Translations under genes and position numbers: made by a program | Source of the DNA: Rikenellaceae bacterium | GTDB lineage: Bacteria > Bacteroidota > Bacteroidia > Bacteroidales > Rikenellaceae | Direction of reading: 5' to 3' | DNA length: 64,000 nt | Assembly: GCA_009783565.1 (NCBI GenBank) | Contig: WRDF01000001.1 | Span: 287,673-351,672 of the forward strand | Shown here: positions 43,984 through 52,684 of the stretch, piece by piece | Layout: every line of letters starts with the position of its first letter | Numbering within the stretch: position 1 is the stretch's first letter | The notes under the pieces: model-generated | Told to the model about the DNA's origin: nothing | The model's input: the letters and a program-made list of their open reading frames with translations, nothing else | The model's database searches: none

Positions 43984-45405
43984 TTATTTTCCGATACAGA
44001 ACTTCGAGAAGATATTGGCAAGGATTTCGGGAGTGGTGATTTCGCCGGTTATAGTGCCCAGATGGTGCAAAACTTCACGTATGTCCTGAGCAAGAAAATC
44101 GGGGGTAAGACCGTCGGACAGCCCCGTGCGGGCGCGGGCGAGCGACTCTGCGGCACGCACAAGAGCCTCGTAATGACGGGCGTTCGAGACGATGGTATCG
44201 CTCTGCAAAAGTGACGAGCCGGCAGCCAACGAAACGAGATAGTCGGCAAGCCGTTCGATCCCTGTACCGAATTTTGCCGATACGGGTAGTAGGCCGAAAT
44301 CACCGCCCGACAATGCCGGAATGGCTGTCGCAAGTTCACTCACCGAAGGTAGCTCCGCATCCGAAGCATCGATTTTATTGACCACGATGCACAGCCGCCG
44401 GTCGCCTACCGACATCCCGCCAAGCGTCTCCGCAACATTGCGGATGGTCTCGGCGCAAGAATGACCGGCTGTGACAACCACCAGAACGACATGCGCACGC
44501 GCCACTGACGTACGGGTTCGCTCGATACCCATTTGCTCCAACCGATCGTCGGTGGCGCGGATTCCGGCAGTGTCGAGAAAGCGGAAACGTATGCCGCTCA
44601 GGACAATGCTTTCTTCGACAACATCGCGCGTAGTGCCCGGAATATCGGAAACAAGGGCGCGGTCGTCGTGCACCAAAGCGTTCAGCAGCGTCGATTTGCC
44701 GACATTCGGAGCGCCCGCGATCGCCACGGCAAAACCTTCGCGCAACGCATTTCCATAAGAGAACGAACGCGCAAGGCGGTCGATCCTCTCCGCCGCATCG
44801 CCCATGAGCGCGGCAAGACGCGCACGGTCAGCAAATTCCACATCCTCCTCTCCGAAGTCCAGTTCGAGTTCGAGCAGCGACACCAAAGTCAGCAGCTCGG
44901 CACGCAGAGCGGTGAACTCCGCTGAATAACCGCCGCGCATCTGGCGCGTGGCTACGTCGTGCGATGCGCGGTCGGTCGACGCTATGAGGTCGGCGACGGC
45001 TTCGGCCTGTGAAAGGTCGAGTTTTCCGTTCAGAAATGCGCGCAGTGTGAATTCACCCGGCTCGGCGGCGCGTGCTCCCCACCCGATCAGGAGCTCGATG
45101 ATGCGTCGCTGGATATAGGGCGAACCGTGGCATGAAATCTCGACCGAGTCCTCGCCCGTGTATGAACGCGGCGCGCGGAATACCGTTACGAGCACGTCGT
45201 CTATCACCACTCTGTCGGCGGGGTTATAAATCTCGCCGTGTCGGATAGAGTATCCGGTCGCATCGACGAGTGCCCCGCCGTCGCCCGTGGCGCGGAAAAC
45301 GGCATCGCAAATGGTCGTCGCCGCCGCTCCGCTCACGCGCACCACGCCGATCGCACCGCCTACGCCGCCGGCTGCCGCAACAATAGTATCGTTGATGATT
45401 TTCAA
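43984..45405 (-). CDS. mnmE: tRNA modification GTPase MnmE
   Basis: MnmE works with MnmG to place cmnm5 groups on U34 of tRNAs. The 473-residue protein has the N-terminal formyl-THF-binding domain (DTIVAAAGGVGGAIGVVRVSG), the G-domain with GAPNVGKSTLLNAL, DTAGI and NKID, and the C-terminal CIGK motif needed for function. The start appears to be TTG at 45405, directly abutting the argE stop. The stop codon and last codons form the island attachment site, and integration has left the gene intact. Confidence 0.95.
   Translation of the reverse strand: MKIINDTIVAAAGGVGGAIGVVRVSGAAATTICDAVFRATGDGGALVDATGYSIRHGEIYNPADRVVIDDVLVTVFRAPRSYTGEDSVEISCHGSPYIQRRIIELLIGWGARAAEPGEFTLRAFLNGKLDLSQAEAVADLIASTDRASHDVATRQMRGGYSAEFTALRAELLTLVSLLELELDFGEEDVEFADRARLAALMGDAAERIDRLARSFSYGNALREGFAVAIAGAPNVGKSTLLNALVHDDRALVSDIPGTTRDVVEESIVLSGIRFRFLDTAGIRATDDRLEQMGIERTRTSVARAHVVLVVVTAGHSCAETIRNVAETLGGMSVGDRRLCIVVNKIDASDAELPSVSELATAIPALSGGDFGLLPVSAKFGTGIERLADYLVSLAAGSSLLQSDTIVSNARHYEALVRAAESLARARTGLSDGLTPDFLAQDIREVLHHLGTITGEITTPEILANIFSKFCIGK
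43985..44001. repeat. Attachment site copy (right), inside the mnmE 3' end
   Basis: Identical 17-bp core to 31000-31016. Because it covers the final FCIGK codons, recombination at this site keeps mnmE whole. At the left copy the base before the core differs, which would still give a stop codon (TAG instead of TAA). Confidence 0.88.
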
Positions 45406-46461
45406 TTAAAAATTACGACTAAGGCACTCCAAAAAATCCACATATCCTGCCACGCCGTGCGCCAGCTCTTCCGTGAAAATAAACTCGTCGGGAGAGTGCG
45501 AGCGGCGCGAGTCGCCCGGCCCCATCTTCACTGCCGGAATCGCGCCCAGACACACCCAGTCGGACGTCGTGGGCGAAACGTAGGTCTCGATGCCCAACCT
45601 CTCGATGCACCTAAAAAGCGGATGCTCTACGGGTGTCGCCGAACTGCGATTGGTGAGCGAGCGCGGGGTGAGCGTGCTGCCGGTCATAGCCGCCTGCAAC
45701 TCCGCCACGATCTCTTCATTCGTATAAATATCGGTCGGGCGCACATCGACCACGAACGTGCAGCGGTCGGGGATGACGTTGTGCTGCGTTCCGGCAGCGA
45801 TCTGCGTCACCGCCATCCGCACATCGCCCATCAGAGGCGAGCGGCGCGAGAACCGGAATCCGCGCAGGGTCTCGATATCGCACATCGCCTCGTAAATGGC
45901 ATTGCAGCCTTCGCCGTGCGCCGCATGTGCGCTCGTGCCGTTAGCCATACCGTCGAGCACGATCAGTCCGCGTTCGGCAACAGCCGCACGCATCTGCGTA
46001 GGTTCGCCCACGATAGCGCAATTTATATTCCCCGCGCTGCCGAGCGCAAGCCGAATGCCGCCCGCCCCCGATGTCTCCTCCTCCGCCGCAAGCAGCAACA
46101 ACAGGTCGAACGTGAGGCTGCCATGCCGTGCGAAATGCAACGCGGCGGCGATCATCGCCGTCACCGCCCCTCCCGCATCGTTGCTGCCGAGTCCGTATAT
46201 ACGCTCCTCGTCATGCGGCGGCGAGAACGGGTCGAACGTATAACCAGCGCTCGGACGCACGGTATCGATATGCGAGCAGAACATCACCGTCTGTGCGTCC
46301 TGCCGCCCGCACGGCACACGCACCATAATATTATTTCCTATCCTCTCCGCCGCCAGCCCCTCACGCGCCAGCCAAGCGGCTACGAAATCGGCACGCGACC
46401 CTTCTGCACCCGACAGCGCAGGGATCGCGATCAGCTCTCTCAGGAAATTTATTGTGTCCAT
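45406..46461 (-). CDS. argE: M20-family N-acylcitrulline/N-acylornithine deacylase (ArgE-like)
   Basis: From the ATG at 46461 the protein has 351 residues (MDTINFLRELIAIPALSG). The M20 zinc-peptidase motifs are HIDTVRPS, GLGSNDAGGAVTAMIAA and LLAAEEETSGAGG. In the arginine pathway with ArgF', the enzyme would remove the succinyl or acetyl group from N-acylcitrulline before ArgG. It lies on the same strand as the rest of the arg genes but is separated from argB by two plus-strand decarboxylase genes. Its stop touches the mnmE start. Earlier in-frame methionines lie in a region that overlaps the neighbouring promoter and are not favoured. Confidence 0.85.
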   Translation of the reverse strand: MDTINFLRELIAIPALSGAEGSRADFVAAWLAREGLAAERIGNNIMVRVPCGRQDAQTVMFCSHIDTVRPSAGYTFDPFSPPHDEERIYGLGSNDAGGAVTAMIAAALHFARHGSLTFDLLLLLAAEEETSGAGGIRLALGSAGNINCAIVGEPTQMRAAVAERGLIVLDGMANGTSAHAAHGEGCNAIYEAMCDIETLRGFRFSRRSPLMGDVRMAVTQIAAGTQHNVIPDRCTFVVDVRPTDIYTNEEIVAELQAAMTGSTLTPRSLTNRSSATPVEHPLFRCIERLGIETYVSPTTSDWVCLGAIPAVKMGPGDSRRSHSPDEFIFTEELAHGVAGYVDFLECLSRNF

Positions 46462-46548
46462 AATTTTCAACATTGCCAACATTGCCATTAGCACGGCTCT
46501 GACCCCGCTCATTACGGCACTTTCGCTCTGCAAAAGTATCGAAACTCT

Positions 46549-46579
46549 TTGGTTATTTGTCGATTAATTCATACTTTTG
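46549..46579 (+). promoter_or_regulatory. Promoter of decarboxylase beta copy 1
   Basis: TTTG at 46549, a 19-bp spacer and TACTTTTG at 46572 match the TTTG/TAnnTTTG consensus closely. The same promoter block is repeated before copy 2. Confidence 0.7.
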
Positions 46580-46617
46580 CTCGTGATTGTAAATTTCTTA
46601 TCGCACCAAGCGCAATT

Positions 46618-47835
46618 ATGGCATTTTTTGAAAGCCTATCATCGGCAGGCGGTCTGCTCGTAGCCAATCTTGCGGGAGCGTACAGCACAGGACTTACAGA
46701 GATCGGCATCCCGCAGATCATTATGATCCTGATTGGTCTGTTCTTCGTCTATCTTGCGATCGTAAAGAAGTATGAACCATTGTTATTACTGCCGCTGGCG
46801 TTCGGTATAGTAATCGCGAATATCCCGTTCGCCGGCCTATCGGCATACGGGTATGGAGAACTGGCCGAAGCGGGCAGGATAGGATTATTGGAATTCCTGT
46901 ATCAGGGAGTTAAATATGTTATCTACCCGCCGTTGATCTTCCTCTGCATAGGGTCGATGACTGATTTTGGCCCGCTTATCGCATCGCCGAAAACAGCGCT
47001 TATCGGATTGGGCGGCCAGCTGGGTATATTCGTGGCATTTTTTGGTGCAATATCGCTGGGCAAATTATTGGGAGGCGTCATTCCCGGATTCGATGGATTC
47101 AGCTTCGGCGAGGCGGCATCGATCGGTATCATCGGTGGGGCGGACGGCCCTACATCAATATATGCCGCAAGCCGCATGGCGCCCGAATTGCTGCCGTCGA
47201 TCGCCGTCGCCGGATACTCCTACATGGCCCTCGTGCCGGTAATTCAACCGCCGATTATGAGGTTGCTTACCACAAAAAAAGAGCGCGGCGCAGAGATGCC
47301 CAGACCACGCTACGTAACGCAGCGGCAAAAAATAATTTTTCCGATCGCCGCAACGCTCGTAACGCTATTGCTCATTCCTGCGGCCGGTGCACTTGTCGGG
47401 ATGCTTATGCTCGGCAACCTTCTGCGTGAAAGCGGCGTTACCGCGCGATACCTCGAAACACTGCAAGGCCCGTTTTTGAATATTCTGACGATACTTGTCG
47501 CCGTCTCGATCGGCTCTTTGACAACCGCCGAGCTTTTCCTGACGCCGCAGACCCTGCTCGTCGTTTTTCTGGGATTGGTGGCTTTCTGTTTCGGGACGGC
47601 CGGAGGCGTACTTATAGCAAAAGTTCTTTACAAACTCACCGGCGGCAAGGTAAATCCCCTGATAGGCAACTCCGGGGTCTCAGCGATGCCTATGTCGGCG
47701 CGCGTCTCGCAGAAACTGGGACAGGAATATAACCCGAAAAACTACCTGCTTATGCACGCTATGGGGCCGCTCGTCTCTGCCATCATCGCCTCCGCAATCG
47801 TTGCCGGTATCTTTATATCGTTCTACGCAGGGTAA
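46618..47835 (+). CDS. Na+-translocating decarboxylase beta subunit, copy 1
   Basis: OadB/GcdB/MmdB-type membrane subunits couple decarboxylation of a carboxybiotin to sodium export. The 405-residue protein has about nine to eleven membrane segments. The functional region IGIIGGADGPTSIYAAS contains D176 and the late motif is GNSGVSAMPMSARVSQ. No alpha (carboxyltransferase), gamma or biotin carrier gene is in the window, so the partner subunits must be elsewhere. Which decarboxylase it belongs to (oxaloacetate, methylmalonyl-CoA or glutaconyl-CoA) cannot be told. It is the upstream member of a tandem duplication. Confidence 0.9.
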   Translation: MAFFESLSSAGGLLVANLAGAYSTGLTEIGIPQIIMILIGLFFVYLAIVKKYEPLLLLPLAFGIVIANIPFAGLSAYGYGELAEAGRIGLLEFLYQGVKYVIYPPLIFLCIGSMTDFGPLIASPKTALIGLGGQLGIFVAFFGAISLGKLLGGVIPGFDGFSFGEAASIGIIGGADGPTSIYAASRMAPELLPSIAVAGYSYMALVPVIQPPIMRLLTTKKERGAEMPRPRYVTQRQKIIFPIAATLVTLLLIPAAGALVGMLMLGNLLRESGVTARYLETLQGPFLNILTILVAVSIGSLTTAELFLTPQTLLVVFLGLVAFCFGTAGGVLIAKVLYKLTGGKVNPLIGNSGVSAMPMSARVSQKLGQEYNPKNYLLMHAMGPLVSAIIASAIVAGIFISFYAG

Positions 47836-47915
47836 GTCGCTTCGACGGCACTGCGGTTATTTGTTACGATTTTTTTGTGATAACGAGCAACCGCAGGTAA
47901 TCTATACCGAAACTC

Positions 47916-47947
47916 TTTGGTTATTTGTTTATTAATTCATACTTTTG
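47916..47947 (+). promoter_or_regulatory. Promoter of decarboxylase beta copy 2
   Basis: TTTG at 47916, a 20-bp spacer and TACTTTTG at 47940. The whole leader up to the ATG is nearly the same as that of copy 1, so the duplication included the promoter. Confidence 0.7.
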
Positions 47948-47985
47948 TTCGCAATTATAAATTTCTTACCACACCAAGCACAATT

Positions 47986-49218
47986 ATGAAGTTTTTCGAA
48001 AGCCTGTCGTCGGCAAGCGGCCTGCTCGCAGCCAATTCCGCAGGGACGTACAGCATGGGGCTTACAGAGATCAGCATTCCGCAGATCATTATGGTACTGA
48101 TCGGTCTGTTCTTCGTCTATCTGGCGATAGTAAAGAAGTACGAACCGCTGTTGTTGCTGCCGCTGGCGTTCGGTATCGTCATTGCGAATATCCCGATGGC
48201 AAACCTTTCGGCTTACAGCATTACCCTGTCGCCCGACGCGGCAACAGGGTTGCTCGTGGAACGGCAGGGACTGCTGAACTTCCTGTATGACGGGATCAGA
48301 TATGTTATCTACCCGCCGCTGATCTTCCTTTGCATAGGGACCATGACCGACTTCGGGCCGCTTATCTCATCGCCGAAGACTGCGTTCATCGGATTGGGCG
48401 GTCAGTTGGGTATCTTCGTGGCGTTCTTCGGAGCGCTGTTCCTCGGCAAATGGCTGGGAGGCGCATTCCCCGGATTCGAAGGTTTCAGCTACGGCGACGC
48501 GGCATCGATCGGTATCATCGGCAGTTCGGACGGACCTACGTCCATCTATGCTGCGAGCCGCATGGCACCCGAATTGTTGCCGATGATCGCCATCGCCGCA
48601 TTCTCATATATGGCGCTCGTGCCGTTCATCCAGCCGCCTATTATGAGAATGCTCACCACGCCGAAAGAGCGTGTGGTGGTGATGCCCAAGTCGCAGCACG
48701 TAACACAGAAGCAGAAGATACTTTTTCCGATCGCCATGACGCTGATAACGCTGTTGCTCGTTCCAACGGCCGGCGCACTCATCGGAATGTTAATGCTGGG
48801 CAACCTTCTGCGCGAAAGCGGTGTTACTGCGCGATACCTCGAAACGCTGCAAGGCCCGTTCCTGAATATTCTGACAATTCTTGTCGCCCTCTCGATCGGA
48901 GCTTCGACAACGGCCGAGCTTTTCCTTACTCCGCAGACGCTGATCATCGTTTTTCTGGGACTGATAGCGTTCTGCTTCGGGACGGCCGGAGGCGTACTGA
49001 TAGCCAAACTTCTTTATAAGCTCACCGGCGGCAAGGTAAATCCCCTGATCGGTAATTCCGGAGTCTCGGCGATGCCGATGGCGGCGCGCATCTCACAGAA
49101 GGTGGGGCAGGAATACAACTCGAAGAACTACCTGCTGATGCACGCTATGGGGCCGCTTGTCTCGTCGACCATCGCCTCCGCGATCATTGCGGGTATTTTC
49201 ATCTCGCTCTACGCTTAA
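47986..49218 (+). CDS. Na+-translocating decarboxylase beta subunit, copy 2
   Basis: The 410-residue paralogue is very similar to copy 1 over its whole length, differing mainly in the loop after NIPMANLSAYS (a 5-residue longer insertion with SPDAATGLLVERQ), in IIGSSDGPTS against IIGGADGPTS, and in FPGFEGFSYGD. The functional aspartate and the GNSGVSAMPMAARISQ motif are kept, so both copies look active. Each has its own promoter and start, allowing separate expression. It is followed by a family B repeat and a strong terminator shared with argB. Confidence 0.9.
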   Translation: MKFFESLSSASGLLAANSAGTYSMGLTEISIPQIIMVLIGLFFVYLAIVKKYEPLLLLPLAFGIVIANIPMANLSAYSITLSPDAATGLLVERQGLLNFLYDGIRYVIYPPLIFLCIGTMTDFGPLISSPKTAFIGLGGQLGIFVAFFGALFLGKWLGGAFPGFEGFSYGDAASIGIIGSSDGPTSIYAASRMAPELLPMIAIAAFSYMALVPFIQPPIMRMLTTPKERVVVMPKSQHVTQKQKILFPIAMTLITLLLVPTAGALIGMLMLGNLLRESGVTARYLETLQGPFLNILTILVALSIGASTTAELFLTPQTLIIVFLGLIAFCFGTAGGVLIAKLLYKLTGGKVNPLIGNSGVSAMPMAARISQKVGQEYNSKNYLLMHAMGPLVSSTIASAIIAGIFISLYA

Positions 49219-49245
49219 CGCGCGTGTTTTCCAGTCTGCCGGATG
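49218..49245. repeat. Dispersed repeat, family B, copy 2
   Basis: ACGCGCGTGTTTTCCAG and TCTGCCGGATG follow the decarboxylase stop directly; a half copy of family A (GTCATTGCGGGCTTGAC) is next. Confidence 0.6.
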
Positions 49246-49298
49246 TTTTGTCATTGCGGGCTTGACTCGCAATCTCCGACTCGCAGGTTGCAACAACA

Positions 49299-49334
49299 AA
49301 AATGTGTAAACATGCGTGCATGTTTACACATTTT
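49299..49334. terminator. Bidirectional terminator between decarboxylase copy 2 and argB
   Basis: A perfect 17-bp stem (arms AAAATGTGTAAACATGC and its complement) with a 2-nt loop and terminal A/T runs lies 2 bp beyond the argB stop. It serves both convergent transcripts. Confidence 0.85.
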
Positions 49335-49336
49335 GC

Positions 49337-50116
49337 TCAAATAATCGTTAAAGTCGTCCCCGTATCTTCGGCGAGCAGGTCGGAGGCGTGTTTGATAACA
49401 ACCTCCGCCACGCCGCCGCGCAGGGCTGCGAAAGCGTTGTCGAGCTTGGGCAGGATGCCTGCCTTCGCGCTTCCGGCGGTTTTCATCGCTTCATACTGCA
49501 ACAGACCGAGCGTCGGTAGGGCTGACGTGTCGTCCGACGGGTCGGCAAGCACACCGCGTTTCTCGAAACAGTAAACCAACTGTACGGTGTTACGTGCCAC
49601 GAGCGCAACGGCCACAGCCGACGCAATAGTATCCGCGTTGGTATTGAGCAGCCCGCCATGCCCGTCGTGAGTGATGGCACAGATAACAGGCACAAGTCCC
49701 TGAGCCATAAGCGTTTCGAGCAGCGCGCCATCGACATGCGAGATGTCGCCCACGTAGCCGTAATCTACGGGTTCGGCGGGCCGTCGCGTGGCGAGTACCG
49801 CCCCACCGTCCGCCCCCGAAAGCCCTATGGCGTTGCATTTTTCGGCCTGCAAAGCGGCTACGATGCTCTTGTTGATCCATCCGGCATACACCATCGTAAC
49901 CACGCGCAGCGTCTGCTCATCCGTGATGCGCCGTCCGCCTGTCATCTGCGGCTCGATGCCAAGTCCGCGCAGCATATCGCTGGCCACCGCCCCGCCGCCA
50001 TGCACCAGCACTTTCCGCCCTTCCAGGCGTGCAAAATCGCGCACAAAAGCCGCCAACTCCGACGGACTGTCGATAATATTGCCGCCTATTTTAACGACCG
50101 TAAGTTTCTGTTTCAT
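49337..50116 (-). CDS. argB: N-acylglutamate kinase ArgB
   Basis: ArgB phosphorylates N-acetylglutamate (or N-succinylglutamate in this group). From the ATG at 50116 it has 259 residues. The amino-acid-kinase motifs are VVKIGGNIID, VLVHGGGAVASDML, IGLSGADGG and the C-terminal GGVAEVVI. It is the last gene of the six-gene arginine run GNAT-argG-argC-argD-argF'-argB. A family A repeat lies between it and argF'. Confidence 0.92.
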   Translation of the reverse strand: MKQKLTVVKIGGNIIDSPSELAAFVRDFARLEGRKVLVHGGGAVASDMLRGLGIEPQMTGGRRITDEQTLRVVTMVYAGWINKSIVAALQAEKCNAIGLSGADGGAVLATRRPAEPVDYGYVGDISHVDGALLETLMAQGLVPVICAITHDGHGGLLNTNADTIASAVAVALVARNTVQLVYCFEKRGVLADPSDDTSALPTLGLLQYEAMKTAGSAKAGILPKLDNAFAALRGGVAEVVIKHASDLLAEDTGTTLTII

Positions 50117-50171
50117 ACTATTTTTAATCATTAATTGTCATTGAGGGCCTGACCCACAATCTCGCGCTGTC

Positions 50172-50259
50172 CGTCATTGCGAGCCTGAAAGGCGAAGCAA
50201 TCCAGAAAGTAGAACTGGCACAACACCGGATTGCTTCGCCTTTCAGGCTCGCAATGACG
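50172..50259. repeat. Dispersed palindromic repeat, family A, copy 2 (argF'-argB junction)
   Basis: A near-perfect inverted repeat: CGTCATTGCGAGCCTGAAAG...GAAGCAATCC on the left, and the complement ending GCAATGACG on the right, around a 25-nt centre. Confidence 0.85.
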
Positions 50260-50296
50260 GTAGGGCCGGTCGATGATTACTCTGTAACTTGCTATA

Positions 50297-51250
50297 TTAC
50301 AATTCTCTCAGCATCTCGCGTATAACGGCCTGCGCCGAGACGGTGCGATTGGCGGCCTGCGGAATGACGATCGATTCGGGGCTTTCGATCACCGCGTCGG
50401 TCACGATCATGTTGCGGCGCACGGGCAGGCAGTGCATAAAGCGCGCATTGTTGGTGAGCGCCATCTTGCGCTCATCGACCAGCCATGCTCGGTCCTTGTT
50501 TATGACCTTGCCGTAGTTCGGGTCTGCGAACGCCGACCAGTTCTTGGCATAGACGAAATCCGCACCCTCATAGGCCTTATCGACATCGTACTCCACGCGC
50601 GCGCCACCCACGAATTCGGGCGCGAGTTCATAACCATGAGGGTGTGTTATCACAAACTCATAATCGGTGCGGTTCATCCACTCGGCGAACGAATTGGCAA
50701 CGGCCTGCGGCAGCGGATTGGGATGCGGCGCCCATGTAAGCACCACCTTCGGACGCTCCGTACGCTTGAACTCCTCGATCGTGACAAGATCGGCATAACT
50801 CTGCAACGGATGGCGCGTCGCACCTTCCATACTGAACACCGGTCGTCCCGACAGCTCTATAAACTGATTGAGTATCACTTCTTTGTAGTCCTGCGACTTG
50901 TCTTTCAGTTCCGCGAACGCCCGCACCCCGATCACATCGCAGTACGCCCCCATGACGGGTATCGCTTCAAGAATATGCTCGGGCTTATCGCCGTCCATGA
51001 TGACGCCCCGCTCGGTTTCGAGTTTCCACGCGCCCTGGTTGATGTCCAGAACGATGACGTTCATACCCAGGTTCATACCCGCCTTCTGGGTGCTGAGACG
51101 TGTGCGCAGGCTGGAATTGAAAAATATCGCCATCAGGGTCTTGTTGCGCCCCAGCGCAGTGTCGCCGTATGGGTTCGCCTTGACTTCTTTCGCGAGTTCT
51201 ATTGCCCGCGCCATGCTGCCGATATCGTCGGCACAAGTGAATTTTTTCAT
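50297..51250 (-). CDS. argF': N-succinylornithine carbamoyltransferase ArgF'
   Basis: This transcarbamylase acts on an N-acylated ornithine instead of ornithine. The 317-residue protein has the carbamoyl-phosphate loop FFNSSLRTRLSTQKAGMNLG in place of the STRT of ordinary enzymes, plus HPLQSYADL and the late MHCLPVRRN. Residue 90 is proline (DGDKPEH). In the Bacteroides fragilis enzyme Pro90 marks succinylornithine specificity, while the acetylornithine enzyme has glutamate there. Substrate is thus inferred to be N-succinyl-L-ornithine. A GC-rich gap with several hairpins separates it from argD. Confidence 0.9.
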   Translation of the reverse strand: MKKFTCADDIGSMARAIELAKEVKANPYGDTALGRNKTLMAIFFNSSLRTRLSTQKAGMNLGMNVIVLDINQGAWKLETERGVIMDGDKPEHILEAIPVMGAYCDVIGVRAFAELKDKSQDYKEVILNQFIELSGRPVFSMEGATRHPLQSYADLVTIEEFKRTERPKVVLTWAPHPNPLPQAVANSFAEWMNRTDYEFVITHPHGYELAPEFVGGARVEYDVDKAYEGADFVYAKNWSAFADPNYGKVINKDRAWLVDERKMALTNNARFMHCLPVRRNMIVTDAVIESPESIVIPQAANRTVSAQAVIREMLREL

Positions 51251-51290
51251 GGTTTTATTGTTTTGTTAGAATTATTTCAACGTCTGCGAA

Positions 51291-51412
51291 CCGATAGGGC
51301 GGCTTTCGCGTTTTTTGCGAAAGTCGCGCGGCACGCCGCCGCCCCACGCGGCGGGACGCTATTCCAAAGCGCGATGCGCTTCGAAATGCGCCCACCGCCG
51401 TCGGCGTGCCGT
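51291..51412. repeat. GC-rich hairpin cluster between argD and argF'
   Basis: Several small inverted repeats are packed here: CTTTCGC/GCGAAAG, CGCCGC/GCGGCG, AAGCGC/GCGCTT, and an outer GGCACGCC/GGCGTGCC pair. I see no gene. Confidence 0.5.
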
Positions 51413-51421
51413 TAGCTCCGA

Positions 51422-52570
51422 TCAATCCACCCGCCTCGACAACCTCTCAAATTTATTCAAAAACATATCGACCTCCGCATCCGAAACCGTCAGCGGCGGC
51501 AGCAGGCGTATAACATTACTTCCCGAACTGCCTGTAAAAATGCGCTCCTCGCTCAAAAGTGCGGCGCGCACGGGGATACCTCGCGCGGTTAGTTCGATTC
51601 CTACCATCAACCCTCGTCCGCGCACGTCGGCAATAACGTCGGGATAACACGCGGCCATCCCGTTCAGGGCGGCGAACAACCGCTCTCCGCGTGTCGCAGC
51701 GGCCGCGACCAACCCTTCCCGCTCGATTATCGCAAGCACCGCACAAGCGGCAGCACACGCAAGATGGTTGCCGCCAAACGTTGTGCCGAGCATCCCTTTC
51801 ACGGGCTTGAATTCGGGCGATATCAACGTGCCGCCGATGGGGAAGCCGTTGCCCATACCCTTGGCGGTGGTAATGATATCGGGCCGCACGCCGCCGTACT
51901 GATGCGCAAAAAACCGTCCCGTGCGCCCGTAGCCACTCTGAATCTCATCCGAAATAAACACCGTTCCGTTGGCGCGCGCGGCACGCTGCACACCTGCCAG
52001 GAACTCCGACGACGGCTCGTATACACCGGCCACGCCCTGAATGCCCTCGACGATCACGGCCGCGTATTGCTGCGTCGTCAATTCACGCGCGGCCGACCCC
52101 AAGTCGTCGAGCGGGACGAACGTAACCTCATGTACGGCGTTGTACGGACTTGCGATAGCGGGATTATCGGTAGCCGCCACAGCGCCCGATGTGCGCCCGT
52201 GAAATGCCCCGTGCAGGGCCAGCACACGTCGCCGCCCCGTGTGGAACGAAGCCAGTTTCAGCGCATTCTCGTTCGCCTCCGCTCCCGAATTTGACAGAAA
52301 CAGCGCATAGTCTTCATAACCACTCACACGTCCCAGTCGCTCGGCAAGCTCGTCTTGCAGGCTGTTGATCACCGAGTTAGAGTAAAATCCCAGCTTCGCC
52401 ACCTGTCTCTGCACGGCCTCGACATACACCGGATGCGCATGTCCGACCGAAATAACCCCATGTCCGCCGTAGAAATCGAGATACTCGCGCCTCTCTGCGT
52501 CCCACACCGTGCACCCCTGCCCGTGAACCAACTCCACCGGCCACAATGTATATACATCGAATGGTTTCAT
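51422..52570 (-). CDS. argD: N-acylornithine aminotransferase ArgD
   Basis: ArgD is a PLP class III aminotransferase that makes N-acylornithine. It has 382 residues. The PLP lysine is K237 (IITTAKGMGNG), with FISDEIQSGYGRTG carrying the ring-binding aspartate and SNSGAEANENALKLA binding the phosphate. The start MKPFDVYTLWPVELVHGQG is short, as in Bacteroidota relatives. By context its substrate would be the succinylated semialdehyde. Confidence 0.93.
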   Translation of the reverse strand: MKPFDVYTLWPVELVHGQGCTVWDAERREYLDFYGGHGVISVGHAHPVYVEAVQRQVAKLGFYSNSVINSLQDELAERLGRVSGYEDYALFLSNSGAEANENALKLASFHTGRRRVLALHGAFHGRTSGAVAATDNPAIASPYNAVHEVTFVPLDDLGSAARELTTQQYAAVIVEGIQGVAGVYEPSSEFLAGVQRAARANGTVFISDEIQSGYGRTGRFFAHQYGGVRPDIITTAKGMGNGFPIGGTLISPEFKPVKGMLGTTFGGNHLACAAACAVLAIIEREGLVAAAATRGERLFAALNGMAACYPDVIADVRGRGLMVGIELTARGIPVRAALLSEERIFTGSSGSNVIRLLPPLTVSDAEVDMFLNKFERLSRRVD

Positions 52571-52598
52571 AGTTTCATGTTTTTCTGAATGTCACTTT

Positions 52599-52677
52599 CG
52601 TCATTGCGAGCCTGTAAGGCGAAGCAATCCAGTTGCTTATTCTCTGGATTGCTTCGCCTTACAGGCTCGCAATGACG
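52599..52677. repeat. Dispersed palindromic repeat, family A, copy 3 (argC-argD junction)
   Basis: The arms CGTCATTGCGAGCCTGTAAG... and ...CTTACAGGCTCGCAATGACG pair over about 35 bp. Compared with copy 2 both arms carry the same A-to-T change (CTGTAAGG / CCTTACAG), a compensated substitution. Confidence 0.88.
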
Positions 52678-52684
52678 CACACGC

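Larger units (their letters stand above)
31000..44001. mobile_element. 13-kb integrated genomic island / phage-satellite-like element at the 3' end of mnmE
   Basis: The element runs between two 17-bp direct repeats and is visibly AT-rich against its surroundings. It carries a tyrosine integrase next to the mnmE end, a zinc/HTH protein, an excisionase-like HTH, a RecA-type ATPase and a primase-like protein. The other genes are cargo with methylase, nuclease-like and Fic proteins. There is no relaxase, type IV secretion, capsid or terminase gene. The mnmE 3' end (also called trmE or thdF) is a known insertion site of genomic islands such as SGI1. Size and gene set resemble phage satellites, but helper dependence is only inferred. 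Confidence 0.85.

Noticed and set aside
45238..46491. A 417-codon plus-strand frame over argE and the mnmE start
   Set aside because: Antisense shadow of argE with arginine/histidine-rich, low-complexity translation.
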